NCBI GenBank assembly: GCA_003133205.1
Contig: PKWK01000341.1
Span: 1-13,792 of the forward strand
DNA: 13,792 nt
Direction of reading: 5' to 3'
From: Granulicella sp.
Lineage (GTDB): Bacteria > Acidobacteriota > Terriglobia > Terriglobales > Acidobacteriaceae
The notes under the pieces were generated by a model that saw only the letters and a list, made by a program, of their open reading frames with translations, did not search any database and was not told where the DNA came from. Each line of letters starts with the position of its first letter. Position 1 is the first letter of the stretch. Below are positions 1 through 7,618 of this stretch, in pieces. The position numbers and the translations under genes were made by a program.

Positions 1-97
1 TCCCACTGATCGTCCCGCAACCCGTAACGCCTTACAGTCATCCTCTCAAGCTAAAATCTGCTCCAGCTCACGCATATAGCCAATTTGATGACACCCC
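1..97. other. Left edge, downstream of the six-gene operon
   Basis: Noncoding as far as can be seen. This is where the leftward operon would terminate, but no convincing stem-loop with a T-run was found. No gene start or RNA gene was recognised. Confidence 0.4.
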
Positions 98-1651
98 CTA
101 GGGCTCAAGCGCCTTGAGTGCTGCAGGGCCGAGGCGCTCCGCGAGCTGCTGGCGGTAGAGGCTTGCCGGCAGCACCGGATGGCCGGGCGACTCGATGAAG
201 CCTTGCGGCAGCGGTGGCCCCAAATCGCGCGGATGCACGCCAACGATCTTCATCGGCGCGGTCGTCTCCGTACCGGAGTTGCCGATCGACCAATTCGCCG
301 CTCCCGGCGGGTTCTGGATGAGGAAGGTGGCGGCTGAACTGTTCCACACGACGCCCCAGCCCATGGTCCAGCCGTGTCCGCTCCCCATCTGACCGCGATT
401 CATGAGGTCGATGCCGCCCTCGGGAACGTGGGCGCTATCGACCAGCAGGCCGGTCGCCCAACGCTGATGCGGCTGGATGTGTCCATTGCCGTGGAAGGTG
501 GAGTCGAGCACGACGTTTGGCCCCTGATTGCGCGCGCCGGTGATGACAAAAAACTCCTCGTCGCCGGTGGAAGAGCATCGCAGGACGAGCAACTGGCCGC
601 CGCGAAGAGCGAAGTCGGCGGGCTTCGCCGAGCTGGTAATGGCGGTAGTGTGATGAATAGCGACGTCCTCGATGGTGATTCGCAACGTATCCTCGGCAGC
701 GTCGATGCCTTCGGTGGTTTCGTCGATTGCGAGGTCGCGGAACCAGCCATCGCGAAGGCCGCGAAGGTTGATGGCGCGGAAGAGCGGATCGGTAAACGCA
801 ACGCTACGCGCGGGTGCGAGAATGTGCAGCGACTCGATGGCGTCCTGCCCGATCACACCACTGAGACTGACCTTGACAACCTCGGCCCCTTCCGGCGGCA
901 GGAAAGCGCGGTCGTAGGAGTCGGTGAGCGGAACATCGAGGGTGAGTACATTGCCTTGGCGGCCAGCGACCGTGCGCAGGGTGCTGATGGAGTTACCGAC
1001 CCAGGTCTCGGGCTTGCCATCACGGACCATCCGGTCCATGCCCATGAAGTGCAGCCATTGGGGCGTGGTAAAGCGAGTGACGCGAATGCTGTCTCCAGGG
1101 GCAAACGACGAAGCATCGTCCAGCGTGATGGACTGCGCGCCGGAGGGGACGTACGGCTGGGCGATGCGAGCTGGAGTTCCGAGGATCTTGATCTTCTGAT
1201 TGCCGGTGATCGCGATTGCGGCATGCGGCTCGCCGGTGAGCTTGAGCGTGGTGCCGTTGGCGAGAGGACCGCTTCCACGCAGGACGACTCCGGAGGCAGT
1301 GATGTTGAGCGTCCCACTGCATAGGAACGTGCCCGGCGTAAGCAGGATGGCGCCGCGGGAACCGTCTTTGATAGGCAGGGCTGAGACGTCGTCGATGGCG
1401 CGCTGAATGGCGGCAGTGTCGTCACCGCCCGAGGGAGCCACGGTGCGAACGACAGCAACATGCGGCAGGGGGACGCTGCCGCCCATGTAGCCGGCATACG
1501 AGAAGTCGACGATGCGGTCGCCATGTGGGAGCGTGCGGTAGACGAGTTTGCCGGAGGAGTCGAGCGAGACCCATGGAGGCTGTTTGGGCGCAGCGTTGCC
1601 GGGGATGGCGAGCGTGAGGACGACGAATGATGCGAACAGCTTCAGGCGCAT
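98..1651 (-). CDS. Secreted right-handed beta-helix (pectate-lyase-like) protein
   Basis: 517 aa. Residues 1-20 form a Sec signal peptide (short basic start, hydrophobic core, GNAA near the cleavage site), so the product is exported. Residues 70-90 carry the GGDDTAAIQRAID motif that opens pectate-lyase-3/beta-helix folds. It is followed by repeats of short beta-strands with N/G/S turns (about 100-385), as in a right-handed parallel beta-helix. The C-terminal part (about 425-460, with GWGVVWNSSA and NPPGAANWSIG) resembles the end of large uncharacterised beta-helix proteins. No polygalacturonase or lyase catalytic set could be assigned, so the substrate is unknown; polysaccharide binding or cleavage is inference. 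It is the last gene of the leftward operon. The ATG lies only 5 nt after the stop of the upstream VWFA gene and has no clear Shine-Dalgarno, which suggests translational coupling. Fold moderately sure, activity unsure. Confidence 0.72.
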   Translation of the reverse strand: MRLKLFASFVVLTLAIPGNAAPKQPPWVSLDSSGKLVYRTLPHGDRIVDFSYAGYMGGSVPLPHVAVVRTVAPSGGDDTAAIQRAIDDVSALPIKDGSRGAILLTPGTFLCSGTLNITASGVVLRGSGPLANGTTLKLTGEPHAAIAITGNQKIKILGTPARIAQPYVPSGAQSITLDDASSFAPGDSIRVTRFTTPQWLHFMGMDRMVRDGKPETWVGNSISTLRTVAGRQGNVLTLDVPLTDSYDRAFLPPEGAEVVKVSLSGVIGQDAIESLHILAPARSVAFTDPLFRAINLRGLRDGWFRDLAIDETTEGIDAAEDTLRITIEDVAIHHTTAITSSAKPADFALRGGQLLVLRCSSTGDEEFFVITGARNQGPNVVLDSTFHGNGHIQPHQRWATGLLVDSAHVPEGGIDLMNRGQMGSGHGWTMGWGVVWNSSAATFLIQNPPGAANWSIGNSGTETTAPMKIVGVHPRDLGPPLPQGFIESPGHPVLPASLYRQQLAERLGPAALKALEP

Positions 1652-1656
1652 ATTGG

Positions 1657-2955
1657 CTAAGGGTGAGGCGCGGTCGAGGATGCTGTTGTGTCGGCCCAGT
1701 AGCCGTTACGGGCGGAGACCTGGAGATCGACGTGGTTGGGGAGTTCCAGCGTGATGAAGTGGAAGCCCGGGTGGGGCGACTGCGGCTGGAAGCTGAGCAC
1801 GTAACGGTTAGGGATGTGGTTGGAGATCGTGGCGAGACTCTGCTCGAGGCTCTTGGCGTCGCTAAGCTTGAAGTATTCTCCGCCGGTAAGGTGGGCCACG
1901 GTTTCAGGAATATTGCGCTGGAGGCCCTCAGTGGTCTCGATGACGGCCACCCTGGCGATCAATAACGGTGGAGCGAGTTGGCCGAGACAGTCGTAGAACT
2001 GGGAAAACTTGCTCCTGGAGGCGTTCGGCGCCGGATTGAGGTCCTTGCCCATGCATCCGTGGGGCGGGTTGGGGATGTCATTCTCCAGGCGGACGCTGTA
2101 AAGAGACGTCTTGAGAGTGACGCCGACGATGCGCTCCGCAATGTTGTGCGAGTTCTCCATCTCGATCAGCAACGCACAAAGCTGATCGTCGGCCTTGCAA
2201 GGTTTGCTCTTGGTTGGAAGCTCCCTGTGCGCGTATTGCGCGGCATCCGTGTTTCCTGTCGAGTAAGCGATGCTGTAGATCGCTGTGTTGGTATCGCTGA
2301 CGGCGCGCAGTGCGTCGTCCAGTTTCAGCTTGCTGCCTCGATCGTTTGTCTCACTGAGCAGCAGGATGGCGCGACGATACTGCCGGGGCTGCTTGCCCAG
2401 GAGGTCGAGAGCAAAGCCGAGCGAGTCGAGGATGGCCGCTCCGCCGTCTCCGTCGATGTTGGCGCAGAGGTCGCGGATTGTGTCTGCGACCGAATCCATG
2501 TTCGTCGTAAAGTCCTGAAGCAGTTCGGGCCCGCTGTCAAAACCGACGACCGCAATCTCGTGCGGCACATTCCCGGCCATCGCTTCGATCATCGTGGGTA
2601 ATGTGCTGAACCTGTCCGGCGGGGAGTCGGGCGTGTTTGGGTGCCAGCCTACGGACTTCGTCGCCGCGCCTGCCTCGATGAGGACGACCAGGGCGAGCGG
2701 CTCGCCGCCGGTGTCGTGCTCGAGGGTGAGCTTTTGCGGGATGCCGTCGTCGGCGAGGATGAAATCGTCGACGTTGAGGGCGAAGATGAGTTCGCCGGCC
2801 CTGTTGCGGACGAGCGCGGGAACGACGACGAGAGTCGACTCGCTGCTGAGGGTAGGAATTTGCTGGGCGGGCGGAGATGGAGTCTGCGTGCGGGCAACGC
2901 GTGCCTGCGCCGCCAGAATCAGGCAGGGTAGCGCGATTGCGACGCCGTATCTCAT
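1657..2955 (-). CDS. VWFA-related secreted protein, copy 1 (Acidobacterial VWFA family)
   Basis: 432 aa with an N-terminal signal sequence (residues 1-23, hydrophobic, then a Pro/Gln-rich linker). The opening beta region (STLVVVPALVRN, DDFILADDG, PQKLTLEHDTGGEPLALVV) and the ending (TGGEYFKLSDAKSLEQ, IPNRYVLSFQP, ARNGYWADT) are typical of the VWFA-related Acidobacterial family (TIGR03436), usually exported proteins of unknown role. A VWA fold spans roughly 85-230. The metal-binding MIDAS motif DxSxS is absent: the aligned positions around 92-96 read LIEAG. The later acidic loop reads LLLSETNDRGS. Compared with its upstream paralogue it carries about 50 extra residues around 230-280. It shares the Cys pair in HGCM and YDCL, a possible disulphide. 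Its ATG overlaps the TGA of that paralogue (ATGA, 2952-2955), so the two are translationally coupled. Family assignment confident; function unknown. Confidence 0.85.
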   Translation of the reverse strand: MRYGVAIALPCLILAAQARVARTQTPSPPAQQIPTLSSESTLVVVPALVRNRAGELIFALNVDDFILADDGIPQKLTLEHDTGGEPLALVVLIEAGAATKSVGWHPNTPDSPPDRFSTLPTMIEAMAGNVPHEIAVVGFDSGPELLQDFTTNMDSVADTIRDLCANIDGDGGAAILDSLGFALDLLGKQPRQYRRAILLLSETNDRGSKLKLDDALRAVSDTNTAIYSIAYSTGNTDAAQYAHRELPTKSKPCKADDQLCALLIEMENSHNIAERIVGVTLKTSLYSVRLENDIPNPPHGCMGKDLNPAPNASRSKFSQFYDCLGQLAPPLLIARVAVIETTEGLQRNIPETVAHLTGGEYFKLSDAKSLEQSLATISNHIPNRYVLSFQPQSPHPGFHFITLELPNHVDLQVSARNGYWADTTASSTAPHP

Positions 2956-4100
2956 CGCGGGCTTGCCTGTGGTTGATCGGCGGGAGCCGCTGCCGTGTCG
3001 GCCCAGTAGCCGTTTCGCGCGGAGACTTCGAGGCCGCTGTACTTGGGCGCGCTCAGGACGATGGAGTGGAAACCCGCATGGGGCGATGGCGGCTGGAAGC
3101 TGAGGACGTAGCGGTTGGGGATGTGGTTGGAGATGGTGGCAAGGTCGCGCTCGAGGCTCTTGGCGTTGCTTAGTTTGAAGTACTCGCCGCCTGTGAGCCG
3201 CGCCACGGTTTCGGGGATGTTCTTCTGCAGGCCATCGAAGGCGGCGATGGCGGCCGCCTTGGCGAGGCGCAAAGGCGGCGCGAGCAGGCTGAGGCAGTCG
3301 TACGCCTGTTCGGCGGGATTCTGTTTCAGGTTGACGTTGGGATCGTTGGGATCGCGGCTCATGCAGCCGTGAGCCGGGCCGGGAGTTGAGTCGCCCAACG
3401 CCCTGACGGATTCATGCTTGAAGTCGGAGACGCCGCTGGAGAAGCCGATGCTGTAGATGGCGGTGTTGGTGTCGCTGATGGCGTGCAGGGCGTCCACGAG
3501 TTTGAGGTGGCTGCCGCGGTCGTTGCTCTCGCTGATGAGCAGGATGGCGCGGCGGTACTGGATGGGCTGCTTGCGGAGGAGGTCGAGGGAGAAGCCGAGC
3601 GAGTCAAGCGTGGCAGCGCCGTCGTCTCCGTTGTCGTCGGCGATGAGGGCTTCGATGGCGTGCGCGACGGCGTTGATATCGGGTGTGAAGTCCTGCACGA
3701 GGACTGGTGAACTGTCGTAGCCGACGACGGCGACTTTGTGGGGGACACCGCCGACGACGGACTCGATCATGGGGCTGAGTGCGGCGTACTTCGCGAGTTC
3801 GCGAGCCCCTGCGCCTCCTCCTTCGATGTCGACGACGAGCGCGAGAGGTTCGCCCCCGGTGTCCTGCTCGAGCGTGAGTTTTTGCGGGACGCCGTCGTCG
3901 GTGAGGACGAAGTCGTCTTCCTTGAGGCTGAAGATGAGCTGGCCAGCTTTGTTCCGGACGAGGGCGGGAACGAGGACCAGGGTGGACTGACTGCTGATGG
4001 TGGGAGTCTGCGAGGAGGGAGGGGCGGACGTCTGCGCGGGCGCGGCAGGGGTGCTTGCGCAGGTGACGCAGGCGAGCGCGAGTGCGGCACAGAGCCTCAA
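2952..4100 (-). CDS. VWFA-related secreted protein, copy 2 (Acidobacterial VWFA family)
   Basis: 382 aa, paralogue of the next gene in the operon. By eye the two are about three-quarters identical over the first 50 residues after the linker, and very similar over the last 90. A signal peptide spans residues 1-22 (hydrophobic, ending APAQ). The VWA region (about 85-225) keeps D91 of the MIDAS first motif but reads DIEGG instead of DxSxS. The third motif reads LLISESNDRGS, with Glu where Asp is usual, so metal-dependent ligand binding is probably altered or lost. The start is TTG at 4100, supported by AGAGGG at 4108-4113 with 7 nt spacing; no in-frame ATG exists between it and the upstream in-frame stop at 4134. 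Gene order yceI (33-nt gap), this gene, then the copy coupled by ATGA points to co-expression and a tandem duplication. Molecular partner unknown. Confidence 0.83.
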   Translation of the reverse strand: MRLCAALALACVTCASTPAAPAQTSAPPSSQTPTISSQSTLVLVPALVRNKAGQLIFSLKEDDFVLTDDGVPQKLTLEQDTGGEPLALVVDIEGGGAGARELAKYAALSPMIESVVGGVPHKVAVVGYDSSPVLVQDFTPDINAVAHAIEALIADDNGDDGAATLDSLGFSLDLLRKQPIQYRRAILLISESNDRGSHLKLVDALHAISDTNTAIYSIGFSSGVSDFKHESVRALGDSTPGPAHGCMSRDPNDPNVNLKQNPAEQAYDCLSLLAPPLRLAKAAAIAAFDGLQKNIPETVARLTGGEYFKLSNAKSLERDLATISNHIPNRYVLSFQPPSPHAGFHSIVLSAPKYSGLEVSARNGYWADTAAAPADQPQASPR

Positions 4101-4133
4101 GGCAGAGCCCTCTGCATCAGTGTAAATGCGGAG

Positions 4134-4820
4134 CTATCGCGCTGAGTGAATCTCGGACGGGTTGAGGATTGGGCGGGCGACGGAGTTGGTCGCGCGGGAA
4201 GAGCCCGGTGTGGGGATGGCGGTAGCGTCGACGTCGAGGATTACTTCCTTGTCGGTGCGGAAGATGAAGGTGCTGGGATCCTTGAGGCCCCAGGCGACGT
4301 AGGGGACGCTGAAGTGTGCGGCGAGCGCCACGGCTGTGGCCTGCGGGTGCAGGTTGACGGTGATCTGCATGGGGTGGTCCTGGCCGTGGAGGTTGAGGAA
4401 ACCGTCGACGGTGACCGGGCCGGGGGCAGCAAGATCAACCTTGCCGACGACGTGGGTGGGGCGGAAGGTGATGGTGGGGTACTTGGGGCTCTCGAGAACG
4501 ACGCTTTGCATGCGATTGTCGCGGGCGGAGTCTGCGCTCTCGCCGCTGGTGGCGTCGATAACGATCTGGCCGGAGGCGTCGCCAGTGGCCGGATCGATGT
4601 GGAAGAAGCCGTTCTTCAGTTTGAACGTACCGTGGACGGTATGGATCGTGGTGTTGAGCGTCCAGTGGATAGAGGTTGCGGCAGGGTCGAGATTGATGTC
4701 GATTGGCTCTGCCTTCTGTGCGAACGTGGGGACGCCGAGAGTAAGGAGAAGGGCAAGGCCGGAAAACAAAGAGAAGCTGTGGAGGCGTGCACGATCGCGA
4801 TCATTGCGAAGTGTGTTCAT
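4134..4820 (-). CDS. YceI-family secreted lipid-binding-like protein
   Basis: 228 aa. Residues 13-35 form a signal peptide (hydrophobic run ending PTFAQ), so export to the periplasm is expected. The body matches the YceI lipocalin-like fold: IHWTLNTTIHTVHGTFKL near 51-68, DPATGDASGQIVIDATSGES near 76-95, the conserved DNRMQSVVLESPKYPTITF at 101-119, and VDGFLNLHGQDHPMQI at 138-152. Family knowledge: YceI-like proteins bind long-chain polyisoprenoids or related amphiphiles in a beta-barrel; the ligand here is not known. A Ser/Pro/Asn-rich C-terminal tail of about 25 residues is extra. The ATG at 4820 has a strong AAAGGAG (4828-4834, 7 nt spacing) and overlaps the stop of the upstream flavoprotein gene by 4 nt (ATGA). 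That makes translational coupling, and a joint role with the flavoprotein, plausible. Confidence 0.88.
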   Translation of the reverse strand: MNTLRNDRDRARLHSFSLFSGLALLLTLGVPTFAQKAEPIDINLDPAATSIHWTLNTTIHTVHGTFKLKNGFFHIDPATGDASGQIVIDATSGESADSARDNRMQSVVLESPKYPTITFRPTHVVGKVDLAAPGPVTVDGFLNLHGQDHPMQITVNLHPQATAVALAAHFSVPYVAWGLKDPSTFIFRTDKEVILDVDATAIPTPGSSRATNSVARPILNPSEIHSAR

Positions 4821-5998
4821 GCGTGGGCTCCTTTCGTGATCAGGCTCCAGCCGAAGCGCGGGCCGCGGCGGAGCAGCACGGATGCGAGGCTCTTCTCGCC
4901 CATGTGGGCCTGCAAGAGCTCCTGGAAGAAGATCGGGGTGCTGGCGAGCGCGCGCATGGCGCGGACTTGCAGGGCGGGCCAGCGGTCGAGGGTGAGCATG
5001 AGTTCACCCATGGCGATGGGCAGCTTGCCGATCTGCCCGTGGGCGCGGCAATAGGGCGCGAGCGAGCCGGAGTGAATAGATTCGGCGAGCGCGTGCGCCT
5101 GGCGGAAGGAGATCGCGAGGCCTTCGCCGGTGATGGCGTCGGCTGAACCTGAGGCGTCGCCGATGAGAGCGACAAAGTCGGTGGCAACGCGATGGAGCTT
5201 GCAGGACGCGGTGACGGCGCCGCGCTGTTGCGAGACGACTTCGGCGCGTTCGAGGCGGCGAGCCATCTCAGGGAAGTTGGCAAGGATGTTGGTGCGGTCG
5301 GAGCGCGGATTGCGGGTGATGTAAACGACGCAGACGCAGTCGGACGCGACGGGAGTGACGTAGAGTTGGCCGAAGCGTCCCCAGTGGACCTCGACGAAGT
5401 CGCTCCAGGGCGCGATGCGGTAGTGGGTGCGGAAGCCGTAGCGGAGCAAGCGCGTGCGCACGCGATCGAGGCCTGCCCATTTGCGAACGGTGGAGGCCTG
5501 GCCGTCGGCGCCTATGAGCCAGCGAAAGCGGATGGGCTCACCGTTGACATGCGCAGTGCGATAGTTTTCCGGGTTGGAATCGGAGCTGGCTGCGGAGTCT
5601 GTCGCCGGGAGTTGGATGTGGCTATTCCACATCAATCGTGCGCCGGCTTGTTCGGCCCGTGTGGCGAGCAGCGTGTGCAGGTGGGGACGGCGCACTCCGA
5701 TTCCGGCGCCGCTGGGGAAGTGCGCGTCGACATGATGGACAGAGTTCTCGAAGCGAATGCCGCGGAAGAGGTGGCCGTCTCGCTCGTCGAGGTGAACGCC
5801 GAGCTGGGCGAGCGTTTCGCGCGAATCGGGCATAAGGCCCTCACCGCATGCCTTGTCGATCGGAGTGGGGCGCGCCTCGATGACGGTGCAATTGATGCCG
5901 CGCTGGCGAAGGGCGATGGAGGCAGCGAGGCCGGCGGGGCCACCGCCAACGATCAGGGCTTGGGTTGTCGCGGTGGTCGCGACGCTTTCGTTCGACAT
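4817..5998 (-). CDS. FAD-dependent oxidoreductase, geranylgeranyl-reductase/monooxygenase type
   Basis: 393 aa from ATG 5998. The N-terminal FAD-binding Rossmann motif is GGGPAG (residues 18-23), with the ribose-binding acidic residue E41. CGEGLMP follows at 51-57, a Cys/Gly motif seen in geranylgeranyl-reductase-like and related group-A flavoproteins. GADG sits at 163-166, GDASGSADAITGEGL at 280-294 (second FAD contact), and a helical C-terminus follows. Family members reduce isoprenoid chains or hydroxylate/halogenate small molecules using NAD(P)H; the substrate cannot be read from sequence. No signal peptide is visible, so it is probably cytoplasmic. An upstream TTG at 6028 would add 10 residues. 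ATG 5998 is preferred because AGGTGA lies at 6009-6014 and the Rossmann fold begins soon after. Its stop overlaps the yceI start (ATGA), and it follows the aminotransferase by 74 nt. Fold confident, reaction not. Confidence 0.85.
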   Translation of the reverse strand: MSNESVATTATTQALIVGGGPAGLAASIALRQRGINCTVIEARPTPIDKACGEGLMPDSRETLAQLGVHLDERDGHLFRGIRFENSVHHVDAHFPSGAGIGVRRPHLHTLLATRAEQAGARLMWNSHIQLPATDSAASSDSNPENYRTAHVNGEPIRFRWLIGADGQASTVRKWAGLDRVRTRLLRYGFRTHYRIAPWSDFVEVHWGRFGQLYVTPVASDCVCVVYITRNPRSDRTNILANFPEMARRLERAEVVSQQRGAVTASCKLHRVATDFVALIGDASGSADAITGEGLAISFRQAHALAESIHSGSLAPYCRAHGQIGKLPIAMGELMLTLDRWPALQVRAMRALASTPIFFQELLQAHMGEKSLASVLLRRGPRFGWSLITKGAHA

Positions 5999-6072
5999 TT
6001 CGGAAACTTCACCTGGGGTCTTGTGCAAGATACAAGGTCACTTTCTGTTGGACGAGAGGTTGTGGCGTTCGT

Positions 6073-7473
6073 TTACAGGCGAATGGCGCGGCGCCCCAGT
6101 TCAAGCGCGTCCGACCAAAAGGCTGCCGATGAATGGAGCGCGTCGACAACAGTGGTGATTGCAGCAACATAGGCGTCCAGTTGCTCCTCGGTAACGACCA
6201 GCGGAGGCGCAACTTTGAGCACCATGAAATTGTTGCCGCAGATCTGCGAAAGTATCCTGTGATCGATAAAAAGACGGCGAACCATCATCTGGCCGAACAT
6301 GCCCGGATGGATCGCCTTGAAGGCCTGGAATGCGAGCTTGAGACGAAGCTGAAGCGGCTGCTGGAAGACGATGCCGTTCATCAGGCCAAGCCCGCGCACC
6401 TCGCTCACCATCTCGTACGGAGCCAGGGCATCCTGCAGTCGCGCGCGCAAATACTTGCCCATGGCGTCGGAGCGCTCGACCAGGTGCTCACGGTCGAGTA
6501 CTTCGAGCGTGGCCAGGCCGGCGCGCATGGCGAGGCCGTTCTCGCTGTACGTGGAGGTGTGGATGATGGCGCGGCGCAGCGAACCATAGACCGCATCGTA
6601 GATATCCTCGGTCATCATTACCGCGGCCACTGGGACGAGACCGCCCGAGAGCGCCTTGGCGAGAACAATCATGTCCGGCGACACGCCGTAGTGCTGCGCG
6701 GCGAGAAAGCGGCCAGTGCGTCCAACGCCGGTCTGAACCTCGTCGAGCACGAAGAGGGCTCCATGCTTGCGGCAGAGGGTCTCGACCTCGGCGAGATATC
6801 CGGGGTCGGGCAGGACCATGCCGGCCTCACCCTGGACGGGCTCAAGCACGACGGCGCCAATGCGTTCCTTGGAGAGGACCTGGGCGAGCGCGGCCGCGTC
6901 GTTGAACGGAACCTCGAATGTGTGCGGGAGCATGGGGCCAAAGCCCTCGCGCCAGAACGGGCTGCCCATCAGCGAAAGCGCGCCGCAGGTGAGTCCATGA
7001 AATGCGCCGCGGGCGTACACGATGCCGTTGCGGCGAGTGCGCGCGCGGGCGAACTTGATGACGGTCTCGACGCCTTCGCTTCCAGAGCTGCAAAAGAACG
7101 TCTTGGTGAGGCGGTGACCGGTGCGCTGTGTCAGTTCGTAGGCGAGCTGCCCGGCGATGTCGGGGACGTGGCTCTGCAGCATGGCTGGGCCGGAGAGGTC
7201 GAGCTCGTGCTTGATGGCGGCGATGATGTCCGGGTGATTGTGGCCGGTGTTATGCACGCAGTATCCGGAGAGGAAGTCGAGGAAGACGCGACCGTCTTCG
7301 GCGAACAGCTCTGTCCCGGCGCAGCGGCGGTAACGCACATTCATGCCCAGCAAATCAAGCAGCCGCACCCACTCCGGGTTGACGTAGTCAGCGTAGGCGG
7401 AGGGCCCGACCGGCAGGGAGGGCTCGGGCTCAGGGGCTGTCAGTTGGTCGGGCTGCTCGAGATGTTGAATCAT
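6073..7473 (-). CDS. Class III PLP-dependent aminotransferase
   Basis: 466 aa, full length for the acetylornithine/ornithine/putrescine aminotransferase fold (class III). Visible hallmarks are GSEGVETVIKFAR near 131-143 (phosphate-binding region), YARGAFHG at 153-160, LDEVQTGVGRTG at 243-254 with the PLP-nitrogen-binding D244, and LAKALSGGLVP at 271-281 with the Schiff-base lysine K273. The C-terminal section with ICGNNFMVLKVAPPLVV is well conserved in this family. It should move an amino group between an omega-amine or amino-acid donor and a keto/aldehyde acceptor; the substrates are unknown. A hopanoid-type (HpnO-like) aminotransferase is one alternative, but no hopanoid gene is in view. 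An N-terminal extension (1-30, Pro/Glu-rich) precedes the core. The ATG at 7473 has GAGGA a few nt upstream. It is the first gene of the leftward operon and divergent from the BlaI-type regulator. Confidence 0.9.
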   Translation of the reverse strand: MIQHLEQPDQLTAPEPEPSLPVGPSAYADYVNPEWVRLLDLLGMNVRYRRCAGTELFAEDGRVFLDFLSGYCVHNTGHNHPDIIAAIKHELDLSGPAMLQSHVPDIAGQLAYELTQRTGHRLTKTFFCSSGSEGVETVIKFARARTRRNGIVYARGAFHGLTCGALSLMGSPFWREGFGPMLPHTFEVPFNDAAALAQVLSKERIGAVVLEPVQGEAGMVLPDPGYLAEVETLCRKHGALFVLDEVQTGVGRTGRFLAAQHYGVSPDMIVLAKALSGGLVPVAAVMMTEDIYDAVYGSLRRAIIHTSTYSENGLAMRAGLATLEVLDREHLVERSDAMGKYLRARLQDALAPYEMVSEVRGLGLMNGIVFQQPLQLRLKLAFQAFKAIHPGMFGQMMVRRLFIDHRILSQICGNNFMVLKVAPPLVVTEEQLDAYVAAITTVVDALHSSAAFWSDALELGRRAIRL

Positions 7474-7512
7474 GAGTCCTCGGGGGTGAGGGGCTGTGCG
7501 ATCGCGACGACG

Positions 7513-7532
7513 AGTCTTAGACGAATAAGACT
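7513..7532. promoter_or_regulatory. Candidate BlaI-type operator 1 (perfect 7-bp dyad)
   Basis: AGTCTTA-N6-TAAGACT is a perfect inverted repeat of 7 bp per arm, in the region between the divergent aminotransferase and BlaI-type repressor genes. It shares the core TCTTA-N6-TAAGA with a second site 36 bp away. BlaI/MecI/CopY repressors bind such dyads as dimers. The sequence differs from the TACA-TGTA core of the classical systems, so assignment to this repressor rests on location and repetition. Confidence 0.55.
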
Positions 7533-7542
7533 TGTAGGTGTT

Positions 7543-7571
7543 AGCCTAATTCTTAACACCCTAAGAGTCAA
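7543..7571 (-). promoter_or_regulatory. Candidate sigma-70-type promoter of the leftward operon
   Basis: Read on the minus strand, TTGACT (7571 to 7566) matches the -35 consensus at 5 of 6 positions. Exactly 17 nt later comes TAGGCT (7548 to 7543), a weak 3-of-6 -10 match. Transcription would start near 7536, leaving a leader of about 60 nt before the aminotransferase ATG. The dyad at 7551-7566 fills the spacer and touches the -35. The -10 is poor, so this is a candidate only. Confidence 0.4.
7551..7566. promoter_or_regulatory. Candidate BlaI-type operator 2 (TCTTA-N6-TAAGA)
   Basis: TCTTA-N6-TAAGA is a perfect 5-bp-arm dyad with the same arms and the same 6-nt spacer as operator 1; the centres are 36 bp apart. 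It lies over the -35/spacer of the candidate leftward promoter, where bound repressor would block polymerase. A third imperfect dyad (TTAG-C-CTAA, 7542-7550) lies between the two. A separate overlapping inverted repeat, GGTGTTA (7537-7543) and TAACACC (7554-7560), is also present. Confidence 0.5.
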
Positions 7572-7618
7572 AGAGAGAAAGGTGCTAGACTCGCACCATT
7601 GAGGGCGTTACGAGGTCT

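Noticed and set aside
374..1324. 316-codon plus-strand open frame opposite the beta-helix gene
   Set aside because: No signal peptide or motif; the minus-strand gene has both. GC-skew artefact.
4101..4136. Possible fusion of yceI with the following VWFA gene, since both are in the same frame
   Set aside because: A TAG stop separates them, and the VWFA gene has its own ribosome-binding site and signal peptide; read as two genes.
5192..6172. 326-codon plus-strand open frame opposite the flavoprotein
   Set aside because: A shadow of the FAD-binding gene: Ala/Gly/Val-rich without domain motifs, and lacking a ribosome-binding site.
6133..7602. 489-codon open frame on the plus strand opposite the aminotransferase
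   Set aside because: It is antisense to a clear class III aminotransferase. The translation has no recognisable motif; it stays open because of GC-rich codon bias.
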